A stretch of DNA of 33,528 nt from JAEUMD01 sp937950105 (GCA_036821845.1 DAISIT010000029.1:1-33528); one strand, 5' to 3'; shown: positions 1 to 9,385, counted from the first letter of the stretch. Notes: generated by a model not told the origin, from the sequence alone. Translations and numbers: made by a program.

Positions 1-196
1 GTGTGCCGAGAGCAGCCGCCTCGGGCGGATCGGTGTAGTAGGCGTCGATACGCCAGGCGGTTCTGCCGTCCTCGCCCTTCTCCTCGAACAGTGTCAGCGC
101 GTCGGGTGTCGGCTCGACGAGATCCTGCAGGGCACCGGCGAGCGTGCGGGCATGGTCGCGGTCGGCGGTGTGGATCGCGAGACGGACTGCGGTCAT
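1..196 (-). CDS. prmA: Ribosomal protein L11 methyltransferase, N-terminal part (cut by window edge)
   Basis: The minus strand is open from an ATG at 196-194 to base 1, giving 65 residues with no stop; the rest lies outside the window. The visible part starts MTAVRLAIHT and contains a LFEEKGEDGRTAWRIDAYY stretch, which resembles the N-terminal substrate-recognition domain of alphaproteobacterial PrmA, where a variable acidic segment is followed by W-x-h-x-h-Y-Y. PrmA is a cytoplasmic SAM-dependent enzyme that trimethylates ribosomal protein L11. The methyltransferase domain that would prove this is not in view, so the call rests on a short N-terminal resemblance. Codon use (mostly G or C in third positions) fits a real gene. 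Confidence 0.55.
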   Translation of the reverse strand, partial: MTAVRLAIHTADRDHARTLAGALQDLVEPTPDALTLFEEKGEDGRTAWRIDAYYTDPPEAAALGT

Positions 197-441
197 CGGT
201 CAGCTTTCGGGACAGGCTCGGCGCGGCGGGAAATTCGCCAGAGGCATGCCGCAAGCGCGCCATCGATGCAAGCCGTGTCGCGCGGCGGGGGCAATGCGGC
301 GTGCGGCACTGTGCCCGCAAGGGCGTTGATGGCCATCAATGAACGACACGCGAAATCCTGATGTCATGCATCCAAGGCCGGTTCGTCTCGAGCGAACGGC
401 AGTGCTCGAGCCGTCCATGGTCTTTCAATCAGGAGACCCGC
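197..441. other. Intergenic region between divergent prmA and an exported protein gene
   Basis: About 245 bases without a credible gene. It must hold the promoters of the two divergent neighbours, but I see no convincing -35/-10 pair. An AGGAGA ribosome binding site at 431-436 serves the gene starting at 442. Confidence 0.4.
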
Positions 442-1509
442 ATGGCGCTCAACCGCATTCTCACCCTCACTCTCGCTGCGATATTCGTGCCCCCGCTCTG
501 CGGCGGCTGCATTCCGACGCCCGCGAGCGCGCAAGTCGGTTCACGCGAAGACGCCTTCCGGCAGCAGGCAGTGGATGCCCTGCTCGCGCGCATTCGCGAC
601 ACCGTCGGCACCTCGCTGCAGACGGAGGATTGGCGCGGCCGCTACCGGCAGGCCGGGATCAACATCGAGGATCTGAGGAAGGCCCTGCAGGTCGGCGGCA
701 AGATCACTTACGACCCGATCGCGCCGTTCAAGGCGCAGCTCGACGAGCTGTGGGCCGAACGCTACGAATACTGGACCTTCCTGCACGGCACGCTGCTGCA
801 ACTGCTGAAGCAGAGCAAGGCTGCACGCGAGCAGGCGGTGCGCGATGTCGGCGGCGCCATGATGCGCTTCCTCACGCCCAAGCCGGGCCTTGGCACGCTC
901 GCCAACGCGGCCCGAACGAAGGACGCCGAGGTCATCAAGCGCGACTTTGCCGAGATCAGGTCGACGGAACAGGCGATCAAGATCATCCGCGGCTACATCG
1001 AGGACATGAAGAAGAACATGAACGACCTCAAGGCGCGGCGCGCCGAGTTGGAGCCGGTGCATGCTGCGTTGAAGGCGCTGATGGGCGGCGGCGAGGGCAC
1101 CTTCAAAGGCAAGGTGATGTGGGAGCACCCGGATGGGAAACGCACCTATGAAGGCGAATTCAAGCTCGTCATCACCGGACAGCAGGTGACGGGAAACTTT
1201 GCCGTGCTCGATGGCAAGCAAGGTGACGAGATCCGCATGAAGCGCAGTGGTGAGGTGAACGGCAAGCTCAACCCTGACGGTACCATCAATGCCGACATCA
1301 TCAAGGGTAGCAGCACCTGTGTCGGCAAATGCGACGGCGACACCGGCGCGCTGGTGAAGTCGATCCTCGGCTTCCCGTTCCGCGGCAAACTGGAGGGCCG
1401 GCTCAACGGCAACCTCGCCGAGGGCAAGTACAACGTGCATTCGATCGATCAGCGCGAGAAGCCCATTACCTCGAATGGCTCCTGGAGTGCCACGCGGCAG
1501 GGCAACTGA
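442..1509 (+). CDS. Exported protein of unknown function, helical middle and beta-rich C-terminus
   Basis: 355 residues from ATG 442, chosen because AGGAGA lies five bases upstream and a signal peptide follows at once; an in-frame ATG at 361 would bury that signal. Residues 1-30 form a signal peptide with a likely signal peptidase I site after ASA (ASA|QVGS). A Cys at residue 23 makes a lipoprotein conceivable, but the residues before it (LCGGC) are a poor lipobox. Residues about 95-215 are rich in Leu, Lys, Glu and Arg and probably helical or coiled. Residues 217-355 alternate Gly and beta-type residues (GTFKGKV, GKRTYEGEF, GKLNPDGTI, GRLNGNL), suggesting a beta-sheet domain. I do not recognise the family. 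The next gene, 71 bases downstream, is also exported and may be co-transcribed. Confidence 0.75.
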   Translation: MALNRILTLTLAAIFVPPLCGGCIPTPASAQVGSREDAFRQQAVDALLARIRDTVGTSLQTEDWRGRYRQAGINIEDLRKALQVGGKITYDPIAPFKAQLDELWAERYEYWTFLHGTLLQLLKQSKAAREQAVRDVGGAMMRFLTPKPGLGTLANAARTKDAEVIKRDFAEIRSTEQAIKIIRGYIEDMKKNMNDLKARRAELEPVHAALKALMGGGEGTFKGKVMWEHPDGKRTYEGEFKLVITGQQVTGNFAVLDGKQGDEIRMKRSGEVNGKLNPDGTINADIIKGSSTCVGKCDGDTGALVKSILGFPFRGKLEGRLNGNLAEGKYNVHSIDQREKPITSNGSWSATRQGN

Positions 1510-1580
1510 TGACAACGGTGCTGATGGATGCGACGGCAACCGGAACCACGTCGATGAAGGCGTCACGGCAGGAGAAGTGC

Positions 1581-2039
1581 ATGAGACATACGAGACGAGC
1601 GCTGGTTGCGGCATGTGTCGCCGCTGGTTTGGTGGCGTTGTCGATCTCGCCGCGTGCGGCGGCGGCGGCTGACGTGGTCTTCGAGATCGGCAACATCTAC
1701 GCCGTCGCCAACGATCCGCCCGAGGTGAGCACGATCAAGCTCGATCGCGCCGTACGCGTGTCGTCCATCTCGACCTACCACTGGAACGGCGCCAAAGGCT
1801 CGAAGCCCGGCACCATCGCGCTGATGAACCAGGCCGGCGAGATGTTCGGTCCATGGGATGCGGTGGGCAGGCCCGGGCAGGGGGGCGTGCCGAACGCCTA
1901 TTGGGTGGTCAAGCCGAACATCGTGCTCGAGGCGGGCGAATACGACGTGATCGACTCGGAGGTCGAGACGTGGGCGCACAACAAGGAATCAGGCGGCGCC
2001 GGCTTCGTTCGTGTCGAAGGACATCCACTCGGCGAGTGA
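1581..2039 (+). CDS. Small exported protein of unknown function
   Basis: 152 residues from ATG 1581, with GGAGAAG at 1571-1577 as ribosome binding site. Residues 1-30 form a typical signal peptide (two Arg, hydrophobic core, AAAA before the likely cleavage at ADVV). The mature part of about 122 residues has no Cys and contains aromatic and Gly turns (STYHWNGAKGSKPGTI, YWVVKPN, LEAGEYDVIDSEVETW) that suggest a small beta-sandwich in the periplasm. I do not recognise a named family. It follows another exported protein by 71 bases and ends 34 bases before the converging DUF3754 gene. Confidence 0.75.
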   Translation: MRHTRRALVAACVAAGLVALSISPRAAAAADVVFEIGNIYAVANDPPEVSTIKLDRAVRVSSISTYHWNGAKGSKPGTIALMNQAGEMFGPWDAVGRPGQGGVPNAYWVVKPNIVLEAGEYDVIDSEVETWAHNKESGGAGFVRVEGHPLGE

Positions 2040-2073
2040 AGCCTAACGGAGCGCCGCCGCGTCGGGTGCGGTG

Positions 2074-3564
2074 TCACCCGGCAACGCCAGCCGCAGAGCC
2101 ACGTCCCGGTGCCGGCAGGGGCGTACGATCAGCCTCGATCTCGCGGCCTTCATTGTGCATCAGGTCGGGAAGGTGATCGAGAAACGTGTCCCACTTGGCA
2201 TCGAGGTGGGCAGACGCTTCGTTCGGCGGCAGCGTGTGCAACGTGCCGTCGGCGTCCTCGACGACAAGTCCGTCGCGGATCAGGCGTTCGAGCGCGTCGT
2301 GCAGGTCGAAATCGACAGTCACGCCGAAGGCACTGGCGAGGTACTGCTCGATGGCACGGTCGATCGCATGCAGGTCAGAGCGTTTCGCGCGCTCCTTCAC
2401 CAGCACCGAATAGAGCAGCATCTCCTCCTTCACGTCTTCCTCGGCGGCGCGATCGGCGATCTTGATCATCACACCGCGATTGTCCGCCATGGAATGGAAG
2501 TAGAGGTTCTTCGCCATCACCACCATGTACTTCTGCTTCTGGTTCATGAAGCTGATGACCTGGCGGCCGACGACCGCTCCGAGACCGGCGACGGCACCCG
2601 CCGCCGCGATCGGATTGGAGAACAGCAGAGCCAGTTTGCCCGCCGAGCTCGCGACACCCATGCCGAGGCCGACCGACGAGGTGGCGCCGAGCTTGACCTT
2701 GTCGAACATGCGGAACTTCACCACCGTGTTCGGGAACACCATCTCGAGGTCGGTCCTCGGGATGTTCTTGAACAGCTTCATGTAGATATTGTCGTCGCGC
2801 ATTTCCTCGGGCAGCATCGAGCGGCGCTTGGTGACGATCTTGCGTGCGTCCTGCAGCGACACGCGCTCCTCCTGCATCACCTCGCGCACGCGCACCTCGA
2901 ACGGCTTCAGCTTGAACAGCAGGAACAACCGCTGGAAGATCGGAACGTCGAATTCCTCCTTGCGCATGAATTTCTTCAGGTTGCGCCGGTGGTCACGCCG
3001 GTTGGTGGCACCGCGATAGTAGATCAGCACTTCCTCGAAGGTAGAGAAGTCGACGTGCAGGTCGAGGCCGTAGTGGCTCTCGCGCGTCAGGATCAGGCTG
3101 ACGTCGTTGGGATCGATGCGCTTGTAGTTGGCCTGCGCCAGCAGGTGCTTCATGTCGGTGACGACGCGGCGCTGCATGTCGTGGCGCTCGGCCTCGGTGA
3201 ACTTGCGCGTCAGCAGCAGGTCGGTATCCGGGCTGAACGGCTCGTAGGCCTGTTCGAGTTCGAGGATGCGCGCGGCGTACTGCTGGCGGCGCCAGTAGTC
3301 GAGGTAGCGGAACAGGCGGCGGGCCTCGCGCGCCATGCCCTTCGGCCACGCCTGCGGCAGCGTCAGCCGGTCCATCAGGGCGAAGCGCGTCACCGGAATG
3401 AAGGTCTCGCGGCTCGGGTCCTGATCGGCATCGAGCACGCGGCGCGCCTCGTCGGTCGGGACGGCGCCGGTGGCGCGCGGCGCCGCGGCGGTCCGCGAGA
3501 CCGGGTCCACCTGGCGGGCGGGCTCCGGGATCCTCGTATCGATGGTCGCTTGTGCGCTGGACAT
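2074..3564 (-). CDS. DUF3754 (TMEM143-like) membrane protein
   Basis: 496 residues from ATG 3564-3562. This start is preferred over one 57 bases upstream because a GGGAGGGG ribosome binding site lies just before it. The N-terminal two thirds are soluble and charged, with the pattern typical of DUF3754 proteins (RETFIPVTRFALMDRL, YYRGATNRRDHRR, FKLKPFEVRVREVMQEE, LFKNIPRTDLEMVFPNT). Residues about 292-338 are Gly/Ala-rich and hydrophobic and probably make two short membrane spans, followed by YMVVMAKNLYFHSMADNRGV and a conserved helical tail. The family is found in bacteria and in mitochondria (TMEM143); its function is not established. Family assignment is from pattern recognition. Confidence 0.75.
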   Translation of the reverse strand: MSSAQATIDTRIPEPARQVDPVSRTAAAPRATGAVPTDEARRVLDADQDPSRETFIPVTRFALMDRLTLPQAWPKGMAREARRLFRYLDYWRRQQYAARILELEQAYEPFSPDTDLLLTRKFTEAERHDMQRRVVTDMKHLLAQANYKRIDPNDVSLILTRESHYGLDLHVDFSTFEEVLIYYRGATNRRDHRRNLKKFMRKEEFDVPIFQRLFLLFKLKPFEVRVREVMQEERVSLQDARKIVTKRRSMLPEEMRDDNIYMKLFKNIPRTDLEMVFPNTVVKFRMFDKVKLGATSSVGLGMGVASSAGKLALLFSNPIAAAGAVAGLGAVVGRQVISFMNQKQKYMVVMAKNLYFHSMADNRGVMIKIADRAAEEDVKEEMLLYSVLVKERAKRSDLHAIDRAIEQYLASAFGVTVDFDLHDALERLIRDGLVVEDADGTLHTLPPNEASAHLDAKWDTFLDHLPDLMHNEGREIEADRTPLPAPGRGSAAGVAG

Positions 3565-3828
3565 GACGCGGCCCCTCCCGAACTCGTCCGCCTGCTGCGA
3601 ACGGTACCAGACGACGGTCACGTATAGCAGCGCGCCGCCGGAGCGGCACCTGCGACGACGAATTCCTTAACCGTGACCAATCACCATTTAACAGTGAAGC
3701 TTTTTGGCCGCACTTGGGCGTTCCCACGGTTCGGCCTGCCGCGCTATCAAAGTCCCGTCGCGGCGCCGGTACGCGCCGCATCAAATTCCGGCCGCACTCG
3801 GGGCCGGAGACTGACGGGTTCGCGTTCC

Positions 3829-6108
3829 ATGTCGCAGCCGATGGCGCTGTTGTCGTCCGATCTCAGCGAGCCGGAGCGCCGGTTGATCGTGGCGGCGCTG
3901 CGTGGCGAACTGGTCGACATGGGCGGCGCGTCGGTGCGCGGCACGGTGCTGGCGGAACTGGTGGCGGCGGCCCGCCCCGGTTGGGTGCTGCCGCGCGGCG
4001 GACTCGAACTCGCCCGCGTCGTCGTCACCGGCGGTCTCGACCTCGCGGGCAGCGCGCCGCCGGTACCGCTGACGTTGCTCGAAGCGGTGATCGAGCCGGG
4101 CGCCGATGGGGTCGCCTTCATTATCCGCGACGCCCGTCTCATGCGACTGACACTGCAGGCAACGCACATCCTGGGCACTGTCGTCGCCGACCGCGCGGAG
4201 GTGACGTCGCACGTACTGATCGGCGATTGCGCCTTCGACGGGCCCTTGCAGGCGCGCTCGGCACGTATCGGCGGCACGCTGGCCATCGAGCGATCGCACA
4301 TCGGCGACGGCGAAATCTCGATGTTTGCAGCGGGGCTCGCCGTCGCGGGGCCGCTCGTCCTGCGCGCCAGCCGATGCAGCGGCGCCGTGGTGCTGACGCG
4401 CGCGCGCCTCGACGGCGGGCTCAATGCGGAAGCGGCGAGCGTTGCTTGCGAGGGCCGCCCGGCGCTCGATCTCGGTGCGCTGCGGTCGGCCGGTGACATC
4501 GTTCTGACGCGGTGCGACATCGGCGGTGGCGGCGTCATGCTGGAGGGCGCCAGCATCGACGGGCTGCTGACGGCGTGCGGTGCGTCCGTCGGCAGCGGCG
4601 GCATCGACGCGCACGGCGCGACCATCACGCGCAGCGTCTTGCTCGCGGACGCACGTCTCGCCGGTCCGCTCTCGATCGCCGGAGCGCGTATCGGGGCCGG
4701 TCTCGCCGCGCGCGGGATCGAGGTCCATGGCGGCGCCATTTCGATCGACGCGCGGCTGGCACGAATCGGTGGCGGGGTCGATCTCGGCAGCGCCAAGCTG
4801 GTCGGCACCTTCGAGGCCGCAGCGGTCGAGATCGCCGGCTCGCTCGATCTGCAGCATGCACGTCTCTATGGGGCGGCGTGCGCGCTCGACGCGGCATCGG
4901 CGCGCATCGGTGGCGACGTGCTGTTGCAGCGGGCAGTGGTGCAGGGCCGCGCGGGCCTCGCGGGCGCCGACGTGACCGGCCGAGTGTCGCTGACGGCGGC
5001 GACCATCCGCTGTGACGACGGCGAAGCGTTCGACATGACGGCCGCGCGCGTCGGTGCAGCGCTGGCGATCGACGGCGGGGCAACGATTGCCGGCCGCGTT
5101 GCCCTCGACCGCCTGCACGGCGAGGACACGGAACTCTTGCTCACCGGCAGCCGGCTGTCGTCCCTGGCATCGGCGCGGGGCGCGGCGCAGACGCGGGCTG
5201 CCACATCCGATGCCGTCGCGCTCAGTCTCGCCGGAGCCCGTCTCGCGCGCATCGTCATGCCGGATCGCGCCGAGGACCGTCCGCGCGGCATCATTGATCT
5301 TTCACGTTCCCACGCCGGTGAGTATGTCGACTTCGCCGCCGCCTGGCCGCCGCCTGTGTCCACAGCCGATGCGACGGGGCGATCGGCATCGGCGGAGCAT
5401 CTGGTTCTCGACGGGTTCACGTGCGGTCGCCTCGCCAATCCCGGTGGAGAAGCCGGCGCGCCGGCGTCCGCAGGTGCGGCACGCGTTTGCGGTGCCGAGC
5501 GTGTCGCCTGGCTCGAAGCACAGGCACCGGCTGCCGTCGCGCAACGCTTCCATCCGCAACCGTGGGCTCACATGGCCGAGCGGCTGGCGGCGCAGGGGTG
5601 CACGGCCGGCGCGCGAGCTGTGACCCTCGCTGCGCACCGCCGCCGCCGCATTTGCGCAACGGCGGGTACGGCCGAACGCTGGCTCGGGCGTGCCGACGAT
5701 CTGCTCACGCGTCATGGTCAGTCGCCGTGGCGGCCATTCGTTGCGCTGGTGGTGGTCGCTGTGATGTTCGCGGGGCTGTTCGGCTGGGCCGAGAGCCACT
5801 GCACGACCGGCGCGCCGTGCAGCGGAGGCGCGGCATTCGTCACCACTGCCGCGAGCCTGGACGATGAACTCGCATTCCACCCGCTCGGCTATTCGGTCGA
5901 TGCCCTGCTCCCGTTCGTCGACCTCGGCTATACCCGTGCGTGGACTGAGAACCCGGCGTGGCATCCGCCTGCGCTTGCATCCGGCTCCAGCTCGGCCCCT
6001 GCCGTGCGCGGCGGGCAACTGCTGCGGCTTGCGCGCGTGCTGGAGACGTTGATCGGCCTCGCGCTCCTGCTGCTGCTCGTTTCCGGCGTGTGGCGCTCCC
6101 GCCGCTAG
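3829..6108 (+). CDS. Large beta-helix-like repeat protein with C-terminal membrane segments
   Basis: 759 residues if started at ATG 3829; the ribosome binding site there is weak, and GTG 3673 or ATG 3841 are alternatives. Residues about 120-500 are built from short repeats of about 10-11 residues with the pattern A-R-h-x-G-x-h-x-h (for example ARLAGPLSIAG, AKLVGTFEAAA, VEIAGSLDLQH, ADVTGRVSLTA). This regular spacing of hydrophobic residues and Gly is what a solenoid or beta-helix gives, much as in pentapeptide-repeat or bactofilin-like proteins. A helical, Arg/Ala-rich linker follows, then membrane segments near residues 637-657 and 730-756. No catalytic motif is visible. It probably presents a rod-like domain at the inner membrane. 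Function unknown. A J-domain protein gene follows 207 bases later on the same strand. Confidence 0.7.
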   Translation: MSQPMALLSSDLSEPERRLIVAALRGELVDMGGASVRGTVLAELVAAARPGWVLPRGGLELARVVVTGGLDLAGSAPPVPLTLLEAVIEPGADGVAFIIRDARLMRLTLQATHILGTVVADRAEVTSHVLIGDCAFDGPLQARSARIGGTLAIERSHIGDGEISMFAAGLAVAGPLVLRASRCSGAVVLTRARLDGGLNAEAASVACEGRPALDLGALRSAGDIVLTRCDIGGGGVMLEGASIDGLLTACGASVGSGGIDAHGATITRSVLLADARLAGPLSIAGARIGAGLAARGIEVHGGAISIDARLARIGGGVDLGSAKLVGTFEAAAVEIAGSLDLQHARLYGAACALDAASARIGGDVLLQRAVVQGRAGLAGADVTGRVSLTAATIRCDDGEAFDMTAARVGAALAIDGGATIAGRVALDRLHGEDTELLLTGSRLSSLASARGAAQTRAATSDAVALSLAGARLARIVMPDRAEDRPRGIIDLSRSHAGEYVDFAAAWPPPVSTADATGRSASAEHLVLDGFTCGRLANPGGEAGAPASAGAARVCGAERVAWLEAQAPAAVAQRFHPQPWAHMAERLAAQGCTAGARAVTLAAHRRRRICATAGTAERWLGRADDLLTRHGQSPWRPFVALVVVAVMFAGLFGWAESHCTTGAPCSGGAAFVTTAASLDDELAFHPLGYSVDALLPFVDLGYTRAWTENPAWHPPALASGSSSAPAVRGGQLLRLARVLETLIGLALLLLLVSGVWRSRR

Positions 6109-6315
6109 GCCGTACTTTCAGTTCGCATTGTCGCGAGACGCCGAGCATGGCGGCCCGATCCGCTTAGGCTCGAAACGCCCATATGGCTTCACAACGGCGC
6201 CGCATCACGGCATTGGGGAAAGAGCCGATCCGGCGCGGCCTTGGCCACAGTCGCGCCAAGGTTGCTGCCGAGCTTGCACTTGTGTTCCGATCGGCACGAA
6301 GGGCATCGCGGCAGA

Positions 6316-8100
6316 ATGGGGGCGGACTTGGGGGGCAGGTCAGGGGCGAGGCGCGCGGTCGCCATCGCCGTCGGTACCGGTATCGGTGCCGCGACGCTCA
6401 TTTGTGCGGGGTTCGCGACGGACGCGGCGGCGCAACCGCGCGAGCGTCAGCGGGCGGAAAAGCCAGCGGCCGGCGAACCGCGCGGCGAGCGTCTCGCGTT
6501 GCCATTCTCGTGCCGCGTCGAGGCCGGGCGCATTCGTCTCACGCCGTCGCGGGATCGCTTCTACGCCATCACAGGTCAGCGTCAGTCGCAATCCGCCACC
6601 GCCTGCAGCGATGCCGATCAACCGGTCTGCCGCACGCTTGTCGCGCATCGCTTCACGTTCTCGTGCGGCGGCAAGAAGGTCGCATGGTCGGACGTGGCGG
6701 CGACGATCGGCGGACGGCGCACGTCGCAGGTGTGGCTGCAGGATCGGCGCATCAACATCCTCATTCGTGAAGGCGAGCTGCGCCCGCCGCAGCAGGCCTC
6801 GTGCGGCGAAACTGCCCCCGGTGCCGCTCCAGAGCCTCCGTCGGCGGAAAAGCCCGCGCTGGTGCCGATCGCGTTCCGGTCGTGCGACACGGACGCCGCT
6901 CCGCCTGCGCGCATCCTGCGCACGCACTTCGCCCTGGCGGAAGGTTTTGCTCCGCTCGCCCTGTTCGGGGCGCGCATCGTCGACATCGCTGGAGCGCAGA
7001 TCAACGTCGAGCGGTCCGGGCCGGGCGCCGTTTCGGTGCAGGCCGGGCTGCCGGCGGAGATTGCGCCGCGTGCGCCCTCGGCAGCCGGGACGTTGCCGGT
7101 GCCGCCGCAGCCAGCCGCTATGGCGGGCAGCGGCGAGCGCACCGCTGCGACGACCGACGACACCACCGCTGCGAACGCTCCACCGCGCCGGCGCATGTCG
7201 CGGCTGCTGGAACGCATGATCCTGTCGGAACCCTTGCCTGACATCGTACCCGAGCAGCGGCTCGACATCGCCACCGCGCCACCGGCCCTGGCGTGGACCG
7301 CGAGTGTGCATCGTGTCGGCGAAACCGGTTCGCTGCCGGAGCCGGCGGTCGCCGCAACCGCAGCTTCCTCACGCGGGCTCGGAGACGGCTTCGGGCTCTG
7401 GCTGATGCTGACGATCGCGATTGCCAGCGGTGGATGGCTGGCGTGGTCGCAACATGCCGTCGCGCTCGGGCGTCTGCAACGCGGCCTCGAGAGCACGTCG
7501 CTGCTGAAGCCGCTCGCCGGGGCGGTTGCGCGGCTGCGCACGAGCGCTTCGAGCATCGCCCGCAGCGGATCGCCCACTTACGCGACCGACGTGGTCGAAA
7601 GCCGATTGCGGCTGGTCGCCACCTCGGTCGAGCGGGTGGGTGCCAACTCCGCGCTGCGCGACGTGCTCGATGACGAATTGCGCCGGGTGCGTGGGCGCCT
7701 CGCCGCCGCCAGCGAGCCGGAGGCCACCGCAGAGGGGGGCCGGCGCATCGGCGCTGCCGCGTATCGTGTGCTGCTGCGCGATCTCGACCGCATCGAGCGC
7801 ATCGCCGAAAGCGCTGCCATTGAGGGCAACGGTGGCGGCAGCGGTGCGGCCGACGAGCGCCATGGGTTGGCCGCCGGCCGCATGCCAGCCAGTCCGCGCG
7901 AAGCCTATGCCATTCTCGGGGTCAATGGCAGCGTCAGCGATGCGACCCTCAAGAAGGTCGCCGACGGTCTGCGCATGAGTTGGCATCCGGACCTCGCGCA
8001 CGACCATCACGACCGGGCGAACCGCGAGGAGCGGACCAAGCAGATCAATGTCGCCGTCGAGTTGATCGTGGCCGAGCGCCGGGCGTCGGCACCGGCCTGA
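6316..8100 (+). CDS. Membrane-anchored protein with a C-terminal J domain
   Basis: 594 residues from ATG 6316; an upstream ATG at 6241 is open but would put 25 odd residues before the signal sequence. Residues about 12-35 form a signal sequence ending near DAAAQ. The next 300 residues carry several Cys (FSCRVEAG, ATACSDADQPVC, FSCGGKKVAW) and end in an Ala/Pro-rich linker. A single membrane segment lies at about 359-381 (GLWLMLTIAIASGGWLAW). The last 69 residues are a J domain: EAYAILGVNGSVSDATLKK, then the HPD motif at residues 557-559, then the third helix. J domains stimulate the DnaK ATPase. The topology implied is a periplasmic N-terminal part and a cytoplasmic J domain. The N-terminal part has no family I recognise. 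Confidence 0.8.
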   Translation: MGADLGGRSGARRAVAIAVGTGIGAATLICAGFATDAAAQPRERQRAEKPAAGEPRGERLALPFSCRVEAGRIRLTPSRDRFYAITGQRQSQSATACSDADQPVCRTLVAHRFTFSCGGKKVAWSDVAATIGGRRTSQVWLQDRRINILIREGELRPPQQASCGETAPGAAPEPPSAEKPALVPIAFRSCDTDAAPPARILRTHFALAEGFAPLALFGARIVDIAGAQINVERSGPGAVSVQAGLPAEIAPRAPSAAGTLPVPPQPAAMAGSGERTAATTDDTTAANAPPRRRMSRLLERMILSEPLPDIVPEQRLDIATAPPALAWTASVHRVGETGSLPEPAVAATAASSRGLGDGFGLWLMLTIAIASGGWLAWSQHAVALGRLQRGLESTSLLKPLAGAVARLRTSASSIARSGSPTYATDVVESRLRLVATSVERVGANSALRDVLDDELRRVRGRLAAASEPEATAEGGRRIGAAAYRVLLRDLDRIERIAESAAIEGNGGGSGAADERHGLAAGRMPASPREAYAILGVNGSVSDATLKKVADGLRMSWHPDLAHDHHDRANREERTKQINVAVELIVAERRASAPA

Positions 8101-8542
8101 CCGGCGGCGCGGCGGCACCCGGTCCCGATCCCGAACTTCTTAGCTTTGGACTATCCTGCGCTGCAGGCGCTGGCGCGGCAGACTGCAGGCCGCCTCCCCG
8201 CGTTGGCGACGTGCTTCCGGCGACCAGAGCCTGATCGACCGAGATGAAAGCGCCCGCGCTTGCTTCGAAGACGCGAGTTAGACCCTCGCCTCGAGCGGTC
8301 CACTGCCGTTGCATCGATGCTCCGGGTCCAGGTCCTCGCTCCATGCCCGATGTGAAAACGTCCGTGCCAGCCTCGCCAAAGTTGGTATATTGCATGCCAT
8401 CCGAGGCGACCGCTCCGTCCGCCGTTGCTGCGGTGGTGGCGCCGAAACGCGCCGCGAGCCGGTCACGTGGCCCGATCAAGGTGCCGCGTCCCGAGGATTG
8501 CTAGACAAGGGCACCGCGAGAGAGCCCGCACGAGGAGGGAAC
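8101..8542. other. 442-base intergenic region, no supported gene
   Basis: Short open frames exist on both strands (8244-8504 plus, 8045-8479 minus) but neither shows the strong third-position GC bias of the neighbouring genes, a plausible ribosome binding site or a recognisable product. A TATATT at 8386-8391 could be a -10 box for the stress-protein gene, but no good -35 is at the right distance. A strong AGGAGGG lies at 8533-8539 just before the next gene. Confidence 0.5.
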
Positions 8543-9385
8543 ATGGCCATCAAGGATCTGCTGGTTGCCTACGACGGCAACGAAGCCTCGCAGCGCGCGC
8601 TCGCATTCGCCGTGCAGATGAGCCGCAAGTACGGCGCGGCCGTCACCGGGCTCTCGGTTTCGAAGCCCGAGCCGTTCGAGAGCCACCTGCGCCGCTGGAT
8701 TCCCGACAACGTCAAGGAGAGCATGGTCGCCGCGCGCCTCGACGCCATGAAGTCGATCGAGGAAAAGTTCCGCGAGCAGCTCGGCGCCCTGTCGTTTTCG
8801 GGTGAGTCCGAATGGATCGTCGAGGAAGGCGCGCCCGACCTGACGCTGGCCCGCTCGGTGCGCTTCTTCGACATGCTGCTGATCGGCCAGTTCATCACGG
8901 CGTTCTCGACCGAGCACCGGACCGTCGATCCGCACGAGCTGCTGCAGCGCGCGGGCAAGCCGATCATCATCGTGCCGCGTGACTATGAAGTGCGCCCGTT
9001 CAAGGAAGAGGCGGCGGTCGCCTGGGACGGCAGCCGCAACGCGGCGCGCGCGCTGACCGACGCCATGCAGATCCTCGAGACCAAGAAGAAGCTCTACATC
9101 CTGAGCGGCAAGACCGAAAAGAAGCACGGCCGCGATCTCGGCGAGCTGCCGGGGCTCGACCTGACGCAGCATCTGCGCCGTCACGGCGTCGCTGCCGAAT
9201 TGATCACGCTGGAGCCGTCGTCACACGGTGTCGGCGCCGCCATCCTCGAGGCCTGCGACCAGCTGCAGCCGGACGTGCTGGTGATGGGTGCCTACGGCCG
9301 CGCCAAGTTCGGTTCGCAGTTGTTCGGCGGCGTCACCCGCCACATCCTGCAGCACCATAAGCTGCCGGTGCTGGTGTCGAACTGA
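8543..9385 (+). CDS. Universal stress protein with two tandem UspA domains
   Basis: 280 residues from ATG 8543 with AGGAGGG four bases upstream. Two UspA folds are visible. The first begins IKDLLVAYDGNEASQRALAFA and the second EAAVAWDGSRNAARALTDAM (about residue 158). The second ends in the phosphate-binding region MGAYGRAKFGSQLFGGVTRHIL (about 250-271), which has the G-x2-G-x9-G spacing of ATP-binding Usp proteins, but the Ser/Thr expected after the last Gly is Gly. The C-terminus LPVLVSN is typical. These cytoplasmic proteins accumulate under starvation or respiratory stress; their exact role is not predictable. Pcm, a protein-repair enzyme, follows on the same strand 105 bases later. Confidence 0.92.
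   Translation: MAIKDLLVAYDGNEASQRALAFAVQMSRKYGAAVTGLSVSKPEPFESHLRRWIPDNVKESMVAARLDAMKSIEEKFREQLGALSFSGESEWIVEEGAPDLTLARSVRFFDMLLIGQFITAFSTEHRTVDPHELLQRAGKPIIIVPRDYEVRPFKEEAAVAWDGSRNAARALTDAMQILETKKKLYILSGKTEKKHGRDLGELPGLDLTQHLRRHGVAAELITLEPSSHGVGAAILEACDQLQPDVLVMGAYGRAKFGSQLFGGVTRHILQHHKLPVLVSN

Noticed and set aside
2071..3627. 518-residue open frame opposite the DUF3754 gene
   Set aside because: Rich in His, Leu, Gln and Arg with no motif; it is the antisense shadow of a clear membrane-protein gene.
8045..8479. 144-residue open frame on the minus strand between the J-domain and stress-protein genes
   Set aside because: It overlaps the end of a well-supported gene, has no ribosome binding site or known motif, and its composition looks like a shadow of GC-rich non-coding DNA.
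8244..8504. 86-residue open frame on the plus strand in the same gap
   Set aside because: Third-position GC is clearly lower than in neighbouring genes and there is no ribosome binding site or recognisable product.
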